Positions 25,337-33,758 of a stretch of 64,000 bases of DNA are shown in pieces. The DNA is from SCGC-AG-212-J23 sp035762345. GTDB taxonomy: Bacteria; Pseudomonadota; Gammaproteobacteria; Burkholderiales; SG8-39. Under the pieces are notes generated by a model that ran no database searches, was not told the origin of the DNA, and saw nothing but the letters and a program-made list of their open reading frames with translations. The position numbers were made by a program, and so were the translations under genes. Each line of letters begins with the position of its first letter. Within the stretch, counting starts at the first letter, position 1. The DNA is taken from assembly GCA_035762345.1 (NCBI GenBank), contig DASTPE010000131.1:9934-73933 (forward strand), read 5' to 3'.

Positions 25337-26761
25337 ATGCGCGACCCTATCGACCTTGCATTCGGCCTCGCAGTTCTGGCGGCCGCGCTGTTCGCGTCGG
25401 GTCACGCGGTGATCTACAAGCGCGAGTCGCGCTCCGCCGCGCTGTGGGTCGTGCTGATCTGGGTCATGCCCGCGCTCGGGCCGATTCTCTATCTGTTGAT
25501 GGGCGTGAACCGCGTGCAGCGGCGCGCCGCGCGGCTGCGCGCCGACATGGTGCGTCTGCGCGCCGAGCCGCACGTGATCGCGGGCGAGCCGCCCGGGACG
25601 CACCTCGCCCCGCTTGCGCGCATGCTGAACAACGTCGTCGAGCGACCGCTGGTCGCCGGGAACTCGGTCGAGGAGCTCGTCGACGGCGCGCAGGCCTATC
25701 CGGCGATGCTCGAGGCGATCGACCGCGCGGAGCGCTCCGTCATGCTCGCCTCCTACATCTTCCACGGCACCGGTATCGGCGCGCAGTTCGTCGAGGCGCT
25801 CATCCGCGCGAAGCAGCGCGGGGTCGACGTGCGCGTACTAGTCGACGACGTCGACGTGCGCTTCACGCGCACCTCGCCGGCCAAGCCGCTGCAGCGCGCG
25901 GGCGTGCCGTTCGGCGTGTTCAACCCGCCGCTCGTGCCAGCGCGGATGAACGCCGTGCACCTGCGCAACCACCGCAAGATCCTGGTGGTCGACGGCACGG
26001 TCGGCTTCACCGGCGGCATCAACATCGATCGGCGCTACTGGACGCCGCAGCCGCCTCCCGCCGACGCCCCGGCGGCGTCGCGCGACCTGCATTTCTGCCT
26101 GCGCGGCCCGGTGGTGCCGCAGCTTGCCGAAGTGTTCGCCGAAGACTGGCACTTCGCCACCGATGAAGTGCTGCGCGGAGCGCCGTGGTTCGTGCCATGC
26201 GAGCCCGCGGGCGAAGTGCTCGCGCGCTGCATCGACGACGGCCCCGACGAAAGCACCGAGCCGCTGCGCTGGTCGATGGTGGCCGGCCTCAACCAGGCGC
26301 AGCGCTCGGTAAAGATCATGACGCCCTACTTCGTGCCTGACAGCGCGCTCATCACAGCGCTCGACGTGACGGCGATGCGCGGGGTCGCGGTCGACATCCT
26401 GCTGCCCTCTGTCAGCGACCTGCCCCATGTGCACTGGGCGGCGTGGGGCCAGCTCTGGCAGGTGCTCGAGCGCGGCTGCCGGGTGTGGAAGACCCCCGGG
26501 CCGTTCGATCACACCAAGCTCATGGTGGTGGACGGCGCGTGGACGCTGCTCGGCTCGGCCAACTGGGACGCGCGCAGCTTGCGGCTCAACTTCGAGCTGA
26601 ACGTCGAGTGCTACAGCATCGAGTTCGGCGCGCGCATGGAGGGCCTGGTCCAGGCGCGGCTTAATGGCGCACGGGAGGTAACGATGGACGAGATCAACGC
26701 GCGCTCCCTGCCAGTCAAGCTGCGCGACGGCGCGGCGCGCCTCTTCGCGCCCTTCCTCTAG
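25337..26761 (+). CDS. cls: Cardiolipin synthase
   Basis: 474 residues from the ATG at 25337. Two N-terminal helices (LAFGLAVLAAALFASGHAVI and ALWVVLIWVMPALGPILYLL) form the PLDc_N domain. Two HxKxxxxD motifs follow: HRKILVVD (H212, K214) and HTKLMVVD (H392, K394), each with the GGINIDRR/GSANWDAR block. This is the ClsA-type architecture: condensation of two phosphatidylglycerols, or phosphatidyl transfer from phosphatidylethanolamine. The frame is open far upstream, but the membrane domain starts here. It ends inside the flank of palindrome E. Confidence 0.9.
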   Translation: MRDPIDLAFGLAVLAAALFASGHAVIYKRESRSAALWVVLIWVMPALGPILYLLMGVNRVQRRAARLRADMVRLRAEPHVIAGEPPGTHLAPLARMLNNVVERPLVAGNSVEELVDGAQAYPAMLEAIDRAERSVMLASYIFHGTGIGAQFVEALIRAKQRGVDVRVLVDDVDVRFTRTSPAKPLQRAGVPFGVFNPPLVPARMNAVHLRNHRKILVVDGTVGFTGGINIDRRYWTPQPPPADAPAASRDLHFCLRGPVVPQLAEVFAEDWHFATDEVLRGAPWFVPCEPAGEVLARCIDDGPDESTEPLRWSMVAGLNQAQRSVKIMTPYFVPDSALITALDVTAMRGVAVDILLPSVSDLPHVHWAAWGQLWQVLERGCRVWKTPGPFDHTKLMVVDGAWTLLGSANWDARSLRLNFELNVECYSIEFGARMEGLVQARLNGAREVTMDEINARSLPVKLRDGAARLFAPFL

Positions 26762-26770
26762 GGGGCCGAA

Positions 26771-26834
26771 AAAGGGGGTCAGGACCCTTTTCCGTTGCTT
26801 CGCGTAGCGTGCAGGAAAGGGTCCTGACCCTTTC
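26771..26834. repeat. Palindrome E, AAAGGGTCAGGACCC subtype
   Basis: The left arm AAAGGGGGTCAGGACCCTTT starts at 26771 and extends to 26793; the right arm GGAAAGGGTCCTGACCCTTT with one more base spans 26814-26834. They are near-perfect reverse complements around a 20-base centre containing TTCGCGTAGCG. Sequence differs from copies A-D, but the design (TCAGG core, central CGCGTA, position at gene ends) is the same. It lies between the cls stop (26761) and the ion channel stop, and the right arm supplies that TGA (26833-26835). Confidence 0.85.
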
Positions 26835-27276
26835 ACTGCTTCCAGAAGCGCTCCATCTCCAGATAGGTGAACGAGGCCGACCACGCGATGAGAACGAACC
26901 CGGTGATCGCCTCGGCGGCGACGAGGAAGCGGATGGGACCCATCGGCGCGACGTCGCCAAAGCCGACCGTCGTATAGCTGATCGCCGAGAGGTAGATCAT
27001 GTCGAAGAACGGCGAGTCGTCCGCGCCGGCGATCGCGCCGCAGGCGGGCCACTGCAGCAGCGTCCACATCACCAGGCCGAACAGCCACATCTCGACGACG
27101 TGCAGCAGGATGGTGAAGGAGATGGCGAGAAGCACCCTGACGCGGTGCTTACCCTGGTACGCCAAGACCACCTTGGCGGTGAAAATCAGCCCCTCGTAGT
27201 GCACGAGTACCGCAGTCACCACGGTGAGAATCGTGGCGCTGACCACCGCCGCGTTGGCCAGCCAGTTGTCGTACAT
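26833..27276 (-). CDS. Ion channel family protein (potassium-channel-like pore)
   Basis: 147 residues. The pore helix and filter read SAISYTTVGFGDVAPMG; TTVGFGD is the classic K+ selectivity filter. Hydrophobic segments before the pore (ATILTVVTAVLVHYEG, LLAISFTILLHVVEMWLF) and after it (FLVAAEAITGFVLIAWSASF) give a short 2-3 TM subunit with no regulatory RCK domain. Its ATG overlaps the TGA of ettA (TGATG, 27274-27278), so translation is coupled. The stop lies in palindrome E. Ion specificity is inferred from the filter. Confidence 0.87.
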   Translation of the reverse strand: MYDNWLANAAVVSATILTVVTAVLVHYEGLIFTAKVVLAYQGKHRVRVLLAISFTILLHVVEMWLFGLVMWTLLQWPACGAIAGADDSPFFDMIYLSAISYTTVGFGDVAPMGPIRFLVAAEAITGFVLIAWSASFTYLEMERFWKQ

Positions 27277-28931
27277 CAGGCCTTGAGGGCCTTGTACTTG
27301 ATGCGATGCGGCTTCGCGGCCTCCTCGCCCAGCCGCTTCTTCTTGTCCGCCTCGTATTCCTGGTAGTTGCCGTTGAAGAACACGACCTGCGAGTCGCCCT
27401 CGAAGGCGAGGATATGGGTGGCGATGCGGTCGAGGAACCACCGGTCGTGCGAGATCACGAGCACGCAGCCGGCGAATTCCAGCAACGCTTCCTCGAGCGC
27501 GCGCAGCGTCTCGACGTCGAGGTCGTTGGAGGGCTCGTCGAGGAGGAGCACGTTTGCTCCCGACATCAGCATGCGCGCGAGGTGCAGCCGGCCGCGCTCG
27601 CCCCCCGAGAGCTGGCCGACCGGCTTCTGCTGGTCTGCGCCGCGGAAGTTGAAGCGTGCGAGATAGGCGCGCGCCGGCATCTCGAAGCGCCCGACCTTGA
27701 GGATGTCCTGGCCGCCCGAGATGTCCTCGAACACTGTCTTGTCGGCGGACAATTCATCGCGCGACTGATCGACGTGGGCGAGCTTCACCGTCTTGCCGGT
27801 CTCGATCGTCCCGCTGTCGGGTTTCTCTCTTTTCGTGATTAGCCTGAACAACGTGGATTTCCCTGCGCCGTTGGGCCCGATGATGCCGACGATGGCGCCC
27901 GGCGGAACCTTGAACGAGAGCTTGTCGATCAGAAGCCGATCGCCGTAGCCCTTCGACACGTCCTTGAACTCGATCACTTCGTTGCCCAGGCGCTCGGCGA
28001 CCGGAATGAAGATTTCCTGGGTCTCGTTGCGCTGCTGGTGCTCGTACTGCGAGAGCTCCTCGAAGCGCGCGAGCCGTGCCTTCGACTTCGTGCCGCGGCC
28101 CTTGGGGTTCTGCCGCACCCACTCGAGCTCGGCCTGCATCGCCTTGATGCGCCCCGCCTCCTGGCTCGCCTCGATCTCGAGGCGCTTTTCCTTCTGCTCG
28201 AGCCAGCTCGAGTAATTCCCCTGCCACGGAATGCCGTAGCCGCGGTCGAGCTCGAGGATCCAGCCGGCGGCGTTGTCCAGGAAATATCGGTCGTGCGTGA
28301 CGGCGACGACCGTGCCCGGGAAGCGCTGCAGGAACTGCTCGAGCCACTCCACGCTTTCCGCGTCGAGGTGGTTCGTCGGCTCATCGAGCAGCAACAGGTC
28401 CGGCTTCGACAACAAAAGCCTGCATAGAGCGACCCGGCGCTTCTCGCCGCCGGAAAGCACGTCCACCTTCTGCTCCCACGGCGGAAGACGCAGCGCGTCC
28501 GCGGCCACTTCCATCTCGTCTGCGCCGCCGGCGTTGACGATGGCCTCGAGCCTCGCCTGCTCTTCGGCGAGCTTTTCGAAGTCGGCGTCGGGCTCGGAAT
28601 AAGCGGCGTAGATCTGCTCCAGGCGCTTCTTCGCCGCCGCGGTTTCGCCGAGCGATTCTTCGACCGCTTCTCTGACAGTTTTGTCTTTTTCAAGAACCGG
28701 TTCCTGCTCCAGATAGCCGACGCGAATCCCCGGCATGCGGACGACCTCGCCTTCGTAGTTGTCGTCGGCCGCGGCCATGATCTTGAGGAGCGTGGATTTG
28801 CCCGACCCGTTCAGCCCGAGCACACCGATCTTCGCGCCGGGAAAGAAGTTGAGCGAGATGTTCTTGAGAATGGTCCGCTTGGGCGGGACGGTTTTCGACA
28901 CCCGCCGCATCGTGTAAACGTACTGTGCCAT
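27276..28931 (-). CDS. ettA: Energy-dependent translational throttle protein EttA
   Basis: 551 residues, an ABC-F protein with two ATPase domains and no membrane segment. Walker A sequences are GLNGSGKST and GPNGAGKST; signatures are LSGGEKRR and LSGGERGR; Walker B are LLLLDEPTNHLD and VLLLDEPSNDLD. The start MAQYVYTMRRVSKTVPPKR and the linker with QNPKGRGTKSKARLARFEEL are diagnostic of EttA. EttA binds the ribosomal E site and regulates the first peptide bond according to ATP/ADP ratio. The start at 28931 overlaps by position with the divergent pagL-like reading frame. Confidence 0.95.
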   Translation of the reverse strand: MAQYVYTMRRVSKTVPPKRTILKNISLNFFPGAKIGVLGLNGSGKSTLLKIMAAADDNYEGEVVRMPGIRVGYLEQEPVLEKDKTVREAVEESLGETAAAKKRLEQIYAAYSEPDADFEKLAEEQARLEAIVNAGGADEMEVAADALRLPPWEQKVDVLSGGEKRRVALCRLLLSKPDLLLLDEPTNHLDAESVEWLEQFLQRFPGTVVAVTHDRYFLDNAAGWILELDRGYGIPWQGNYSSWLEQKEKRLEIEASQEAGRIKAMQAELEWVRQNPKGRGTKSKARLARFEELSQYEHQQRNETQEIFIPVAERLGNEVIEFKDVSKGYGDRLLIDKLSFKVPPGAIVGIIGPNGAGKSTLFRLITKREKPDSGTIETGKTVKLAHVDQSRDELSADKTVFEDISGGQDILKVGRFEMPARAYLARFNFRGADQQKPVGQLSGGERGRLHLARMLMSGANVLLLDEPSNDLDVETLRALEEALLEFAGCVLVISHDRWFLDRIATHILAFEGDSQVVFFNGNYQEYEADKKKRLGEEAAKPHRIKYKALKA

Positions 28932-28941
28932 GATGGGGCGA

Positions 28942-29451
28942 ATGATACGAAAAATCGCGCTCGCGCTCGGCGCCGCAACGCTGATCGTGGCGAGCCCGGC
29001 CGCTTTCGCACTCGACGGCGCATCGGTGGAACTGGGGCGCGGCAACGAGCGCACCAACCTGCTGCGCATCTCGTTCGTTGACAAATGGCGCAAAAAGCAG
29101 CCGCCAGCCGGTGACGAGTGGCGCCTCGCGGGCTACTGGGACCTATCGCTCGCGGTCTGGGACAACCGCGAAGAGAGCACCGCCGACCTGGGCTTCACGC
29201 CGGTGTTCCGAATCGAGCGTCGCTCGCTCTACCTCGAGGCTGCGCTCGGCTTCCACCTCGTGCAGGCGCACATCAGTGCGGATCGCGCCCTTAGCAGCGC
29301 GTTCCAGTTCGCCGAGCACCTCGGCGTGGGATTTATCAGCGGCAACTACACGCTTGGCGTACACGTGCAGCACGTGTCGAACGGCGGCATCACCGAGCCG
29401 AACCCCGGCATCAACTTCGTCCTGGTGCGGTTGCAGTACCACTTGGACTAG
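28942..29451 (+). CDS. pagL: Lipid A 3-O-deacylase PagL-like outer-membrane protein
   Basis: About 169 residues from the third in-frame ATG (28942); ATGs at 28930 and 28933 are alternatives. A signal peptide (MIRKIALALGAATLIVASPA) leads to a small barrel. VQHVSNGGITEPNPGINF contains the His-x-Ser-Asn of the PagL catalytic site, and the protein has the usual PagL length. PagL removes the 3-O acyl chain of lipid A, modifying endotoxin and permeability. The start is 10 bases from the divergent ettA start, leaving no room for separate promoters. Confidence 0.82.
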   Translation: MIRKIALALGAATLIVASPAAFALDGASVELGRGNERTNLLRISFVDKWRKKQPPAGDEWRLAGYWDLSLAVWDNREESTADLGFTPVFRIERRSLYLEAALGFHLVQAHISADRALSSAFQFAEHLGVGFISGNYTLGVHVQHVSNGGITEPNPGINFVLVRLQYHLD

Positions 29452-29524
29452 CGGCACGAGTCTTGACGACAGCCCCGTCGGCCGCAGCGACAGCCGACCG
29501 TGGCAGAGCACGAGCGGTGCCGCT
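29450..29524. terminator. Nested hairpins in the pagL/Rieske convergent gap
   Basis: An outer 8-bp stem AGCGGCAC (29450) with GTGCCGCT (29517-29524) encloses an inner stem GTCGGC/GCCGAC. It sits between convergent stops at 29451 and 29528. There is only a short T run, so termination is a weaker inference than for the 10464 site. Confidence 0.35.
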
Positions 29525-29527
29525 TTC

Positions 29528-30805
29528 CTACGCCAAGCAATAGGCATTTCCCAGCGTGCGCCAGTCGGTGCTCCTGGACACGATGCCTTCAAACGACGCA
29601 AGATCCGCGTAACGCACGCTCTTCTGCGTGCCGATCGCCGGCGCGCCTCCCTGGAATTTCTGCGCTGCCGCGACCATCATGCGGCGGAACTGCGCCACCG
29701 CGAGGTCGCTCGAGCCGAAGTGGTCTTCGGACCGGTCGGTGATCGGCCCCATCGACTCCCACATCGCCATGTCCTGCGCCGGGATACCGACGATTCCCGT
29801 CCAGTCGCCGCGCTTCATGGCTTCGCGATCCTGCAGATAACGATTTTCTAAAGTTCTCGTCTTCCTGAAGTTTTCATCCAGGTCCACGCCCACCTCAGCG
29901 GCGCAGAAGCGCCGCCACGCCTGCTGCGTGATGCCCTTCGCTGGGTCGGGGTGCCAGGCGATCCAGTAGAACATGGTATTCACGTCGTCAACGGGCACCA
30001 GCATCTGCGCCAGGTTGTACTGGTTGTTCGGCGGGATAAGTACCGTGAAGGGCGCGATGAAGAGCGTCGTGCGCACGTACTGGTCGCGCTCTGGGTTCTT
30101 GATCGGCTTGCGGATCGCCGCATAGCGGAATCCGTACTCGGTGGCCTCGAACTGCAGGCGCGGCGCCTTGTCGTTCGAGGGCCGAAGCCATGCCGACCCG
30201 GTCGCGGTCGAGCCGTAAACGTCCGCCGCCGCCGGCATGTTGGTGGAATGCAGCGTCGAGCTGTGCGCCGAGTCGATCGAGCCTTCCAGTACCTGCGCCC
30301 AGTTGCACGCCACGTGCATCTTCACGATCGCGTACCTGATATCCGGCTTCGGCGCCCAGGCGGGCGGCTCGAATTCCCGCAACTCTTCCCTCGGGCCCAT
30401 CCACACCCACACGAAGCCACCGCCCTCGCGCACCGCGTAGGACTTGGTCTTCTTGCCCAGGCGCTGCGCCGCGCCCGGCGCTTCCGAAGGCATGTCGACG
30501 ACGTTGCCCTCGACGTCGAACTTCCAGCCGTGGTACAGGCAGCGCAGGCCGCACTCCTCGTTACGGCCAAAGGCCAGCGAAGCGCGGCGGTGCAGGCAAT
30601 ATTCGCCCAGAGCACCGATTCGACTTGCGGAGTCTTTGAAGATCACCAGATCCTCGCCCAGCAGCCTTGAGCGCACCGGCTTGCCATCGGCCTCGGCCAC
30701 CTCCTCGGACATGCACGCCGGGAGCCAGTGGCAGCGCATGATGCCGCCCATCGGCGCCGCGCCCTCGACGCGACAGAGCAGCTCGTTCTCGGCCTTCGTT
30801 AACAT
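29528..30805 (-). CDS. Rieske non-haem iron oxygenase, phthalate 4,5-dioxygenase-like alpha subunit
   Basis: 425 residues from the ATG at 30805 (MLTKAENELLCRV, the usual start of this subgroup; ATG 30817 adds four residues). The Rieske [2Fe-2S] ligands are CLH and CLYHGW, 18 residues apart. The mononuclear iron site shows in EGSIDSAHSSTLHS, with Asp and two His. It matches the phthalate 4,5-dioxygenase/Pht3 group of homotrimer-type oxygenases. It needs a reductase, which is not in the window. Divergent from a Pht4-like dehydrogenase only 15 bases away; the group probably shares one pathway. Confidence 0.9.
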   Translation of the reverse strand: MLTKAENELLCRVEGAAPMGGIMRCHWLPACMSEEVAEADGKPVRSRLLGEDLVIFKDSASRIGALGEYCLHRRASLAFGRNEECGLRCLYHGWKFDVEGNVVDMPSEAPGAAQRLGKKTKSYAVREGGGFVWVWMGPREELREFEPPAWAPKPDIRYAIVKMHVACNWAQVLEGSIDSAHSSTLHSTNMPAAADVYGSTATGSAWLRPSNDKAPRLQFEATEYGFRYAAIRKPIKNPERDQYVRTTLFIAPFTVLIPPNNQYNLAQMLVPVDDVNTMFYWIAWHPDPAKGITQQAWRRFCAAEVGVDLDENFRKTRTLENRYLQDREAMKRGDWTGIVGIPAQDMAMWESMGPITDRSEDHFGSSDLAVAQFRRMMVAAAQKFQGGAPAIGTQKSVRYADLASFEGIVSRSTDWRTLGNAYCLA

Positions 30806-30820
30806 GCCCGTATACATAAC

Positions 30821-31939
30821 ATGAAAACCCTGAGAATCGGGGTGGCCGGCCTGGGCCGCGCGTTCGCACTCATGGCGCCGGCATTCCGCGACCCTCGAGT
30901 CGAGCTCGTCGCCGCCGCCGACCCGCGCGCGGAGGCGTGTCAGCGCTTCAAGCAAGACTATGCGGGAAAGACTTTCACTTCAGTAGAGGAACTTTGCGCA
31001 GACCCGGCAGTGGACGTCGTCTATGTGGCAACGCCGCACGAGCTCCACGCCGCGCATGCCCGGTCCGCCTGCTCGCGCAAGAAGCATGTCCTGGTCGAGA
31101 AACCGATGGCGCTTTCGCTCGCCGAGTGCCGCGCCATGGTCGACGCTGCCCGGGAGAACGGTGTTCAACTCCTGGTCGGGCACAGCCATAGTTTCGACGT
31201 ACCGGTTCTCAGGACCAGAGAGTTGATTCAAAGCGGTGCCTACGGCCCAGCGCGAATGATTACCGCGCTCGACTTCACTGACTGGGTCTATCGCCCGCGC
31301 CGGCCGGAGGAGTTCCGCGCCGCGGTGCAGAACCAGGCGGCGCATCAAGTAGACATTACGCGCCTCTTCGCCGGCGGGCGGGTGCGTAGCGTGCGGGCCT
31401 TTACCGGCAGTTTCGACCCACAGCGCTCAGCCGATGCAGCGTGGTCGTGCCAGCTTCGCTTCGACAACGGCGTATTCGCAAGCCTCGTCTACAGCGGGTA
31501 CGCCCATTTCGACTCCGATGAATTCATGGGCTGGATCGGCGAGATGGGGCAGAAAAAAGATCCCGCTGCGCACGGCGGGATGAGAGCGGCCTTGCGCGGA
31601 GATGAGCTGGCCGTCAAGAACGCACGCAACTACGGAGGAGCGAACTTCACGCAAGCCGACGCTGTTGCGCACCAGCATTTCGGCGTATTCATCGTCTCTT
31701 GCGAGAGGGCCGACCTGCGCCCGCTCCCCAACGGCGTGATGATCTACGCCGACGGCGACAAGCGCCTGGAGCCGCTGCCTGCCCCCACGATTCCGCGCGT
31801 GGAAGTGATCGACGAGCTGTACGCGGCCGTGGTCGGAGGGCAGGCGCCGCTCCACGACGGCGCATGGGCGATGGCGACGCTGCAGGTATGCTTGGCGCTT
31901 CTCGATTCGGCCCGCAGCGGAAAGGAAGTGCTGCTTTGA
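30821..31939 (+). CDS. Gfo/Idh/MocA-family oxidoreductase (Pht4-like dehydrogenase)
   Basis: 372 residues. A Rossmann N-terminus (LRIGVAGLGRAFALMAPAF) binds NAD(P), and VLVEKPMALSLAECRAMV is the EKP motif of the family, where Lys takes part in catalysis. The C-terminal domain holds VQNQAAHQVDITRLF, equivalent to the GxxxDxxxxH region. Similarity of layout and position to 4,5-dihydro-4,5-dihydroxyphthalate dehydrogenase fits its place beside the Rieske oxygenase and decarboxylase. Its TGA overlaps the next start (TTGA), so the genes are coupled. Confidence 0.88.
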   Translation: MKTLRIGVAGLGRAFALMAPAFRDPRVELVAAADPRAEACQRFKQDYAGKTFTSVEELCADPAVDVVYVATPHELHAAHARSACSRKKHVLVEKPMALSLAECRAMVDAARENGVQLLVGHSHSFDVPVLRTRELIQSGAYGPARMITALDFTDWVYRPRRPEEFRAAVQNQAAHQVDITRLFAGGRVRSVRAFTGSFDPQRSADAAWSCQLRFDNGVFASLVYSGYAHFDSDEFMGWIGEMGQKKDPAAHGGMRAALRGDELAVKNARNYGGANFTQADAVAHQHFGVFIVSCERADLRPLPNGVMIYADGDKRLEPLPAPTIPRVEVIDELYAAVVGGQAPLHDGAWAMATLQVCLALLDSARSGKEVLL

Positions 31940-32922
31940 TACGCCTCACGCTTGCCTGCTGGGACTACGATCGCACGCGCGCGCTCATGGACGGGACGGT
32001 TTCGCCCGACGGTATCGAGCTCATCTACCTGAACCAGCCGGTCGAGGAAACGTTTTTCCGGATGATGCGCTACCGGGAGTTCGACTGCTCGGAGATGTCG
32101 CTTTCGTCGTACGTCGCTTCGTTGAGTACCGACAATCCTCCCTTCATCGCCATCCCGGTATTCCCGTCGCGTTTTTTCCGCCATTCGTGCATCTTCGTCT
32201 CGGCGAAGTGCGGCATCCGCAAGCCCGAGGAGCTGAAGGGCAAGCGGATCGGCGTCCCCGAGTACCAGATGACCGCACCCGTCTGGATCCGCGGCATCCT
32301 GTCGGACGACTACGGCGTCAAAGTCACCGACGTCGAGCATTTTTCCGGCGGCGAAGAAGAGCCTGGACGCGATGAAAAGCTGAAGCTCGATCTACCCCGG
32401 GAAATCAGACTGCGTTCCATTGGTTCAAATCAAACCCTTTCCCGGATGCTGGCCGAAGGCGAACTTGATGCTTTGCTGACAGCGAGAGCGCCCTCGACGT
32501 TCCACAAGGAGCCCGACAAGGTCAAGCGCCTGTTCGCGAACTACGTGGAAGTGGAGAAGGACTACTACCGGCGCACGAAGATCTTTCCGCCGATGCACAC
32601 GGTCGTGATCCGCCGGGACGTCTACGCTGCGCATCCCTGGGTCGCGCAATCGCTCTACAAAGCATTCGCCGGAGCGAAAGCGAAGGCCTACGCGCTCTAC
32701 GACCAGACCGCCGCCCTGCCCGCCATGGTCCCGTGGCTCGTCGCCGAGCTCGAGGAGGCGCGCCGCGAAATGGGCGAGGACTGGTGGCCGTACGGCCTGG
32801 AGCCGAATCGCAACGCCCTCGAGACCTTCCTGCGCTATCACCACGAACAGGGCTTGTCGAAGCGCCGCTTCCAGCCCGAAGAGCTCTTTGCGCGGGAAAC
32901 GCTCGCGTCATTCAAAGTCTGA
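31936..32922 (+). CDS. 4,5-dihydroxyphthalate decarboxylase family protein (Pht5-like)
   Basis: 328 residues from the TTG at 31936, which overlaps the upstream stop. It has a periplasmic-binding-protein-like fold: TLACWDYDRTRALMDGTVSP, then FDCSEMSLSSYVASL, then LKGKRIGVPEYQMTAPVWIR, and the ending region with WWPYGLEPNR, which is characteristic of the 4,5-dihydroxyphthalate decarboxylase/ABC-binding-like family. No signal peptide, so it is likely an enzyme rather than a transport receptor. Phthalate as substrate is inferred from the operon; other aromatic dicarboxylates are possible. Confidence 0.87.
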   Translation: MIRLTLACWDYDRTRALMDGTVSPDGIELIYLNQPVEETFFRMMRYREFDCSEMSLSSYVASLSTDNPPFIAIPVFPSRFFRHSCIFVSAKCGIRKPEELKGKRIGVPEYQMTAPVWIRGILSDDYGVKVTDVEHFSGGEEEPGRDEKLKLDLPREIRLRSIGSNQTLSRMLAEGELDALLTARAPSTFHKEPDKVKRLFANYVEVEKDYYRRTKIFPPMHTVVIRRDVYAAHPWVAQSLYKAFAGAKAKAYALYDQTAALPAMVPWLVAELEEARREMGEDWWPYGLEPNRNALETFLRYHHEQGLSKRRFQPEELFARETLASFKV

Positions 32923-33758
32923 TGGCTCTCTATCGGGGAATGAACCGGGCGGCGCTCGATGGCGCCTACAACAACGGCGCCGCGGTCAAGGACAGCGCGC
33001 GCATCGTCGCCGAATGGGAAGCGCGCAGCGCGCGGCTGCGCGCGCGGCATCCCGAAGGCATGGACCTGCGCTACGGGCCCGAGGAGCGCAACCGCATCGA
33101 CTACTTCGTTTCGCGACGCGACGGGCCGGTGCTCGCTTTCATCCATGGCGGCTACTGGCAGATGCGCTCGAAGGAGATCTTCTCCTTCATCGCGGAGGGG
33201 CCGCTCGCCTGGGGCATCAACGTCGCGCTCATCGGCTACACGCTCGCTCCGCAGAAGCGTCTCGATGGTATCGTCGCCGAGATCCATGCTTCTCTGACTT
33301 GGCTGCAGAAGAGCATTCCCACTCTGGGTGGCGATCCCAAGCAGCTATTGGTTTCGGGCTGGTCTGCCGGCGGGCATCTCACCGCGATGGCGATGAGCCA
33401 TCCCGCGGCCAAGGGCGGGCTCGCGATCAGCGGAATCTACGATCTCGAGCCGATGCGGCTCTCCTATATCAACGACAAGCTCCGGCTCGATGAGGACGAG
33501 GCTCGGCGAAACAGCCCGAGTCGTACGGAAAAACCGCTTCTTGTTGCCTACGGTGCGGACGAGCTGCCCGAGCTCCGCCGGCAATCCGAGGAGTACGCCA
33601 AGCTGCTCGAGAACGAACCGACAGCTCTTCTGGGCAAGAATCACTTCACGGTGCTGGAAGAGCTTGCCTCGCCGCAGGGCGCACTTACGGCGCTGGTACG
33701 CGGGCTTGCGCAGGCGTCGGCAACTCCCCATCTGCGTGGAAGCGCGCGGCAACCGTAG
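32922..33758 (+). CDS. Alpha/beta hydrolase, arylformamidase/esterase type
   Basis: 278 residues. The oxyanion motif HGGYWQ and nucleophile elbow GWSAGGHL are those of kynurenine-formamidase-like and carboxylesterase-like hydrolases; the catalytic His is likely in LGKNHFTVLEEL. The start ATG overlaps the TGA of the decarboxylase gene (TGATG), so it is the third gene of a coupled operon. In a phthalate-type pathway it could release a dicarboxylate from its ester or amide; this role is inferred. It overlaps the convergent amidase by 74 bases. Confidence 0.87.
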   Translation: MALYRGMNRAALDGAYNNGAAVKDSARIVAEWEARSARLRARHPEGMDLRYGPEERNRIDYFVSRRDGPVLAFIHGGYWQMRSKEIFSFIAEGPLAWGINVALIGYTLAPQKRLDGIVAEIHASLTWLQKSIPTLGGDPKQLLVSGWSAGGHLTAMAMSHPAAKGGLAISGIYDLEPMRLSYINDKLRLDEDEARRNSPSRTEKPLLVAYGADELPELRRQSEEYAKLLENEPTALLGKNHFTVLEELASPQGALTALVRGLAQASATPHLRGSARQP

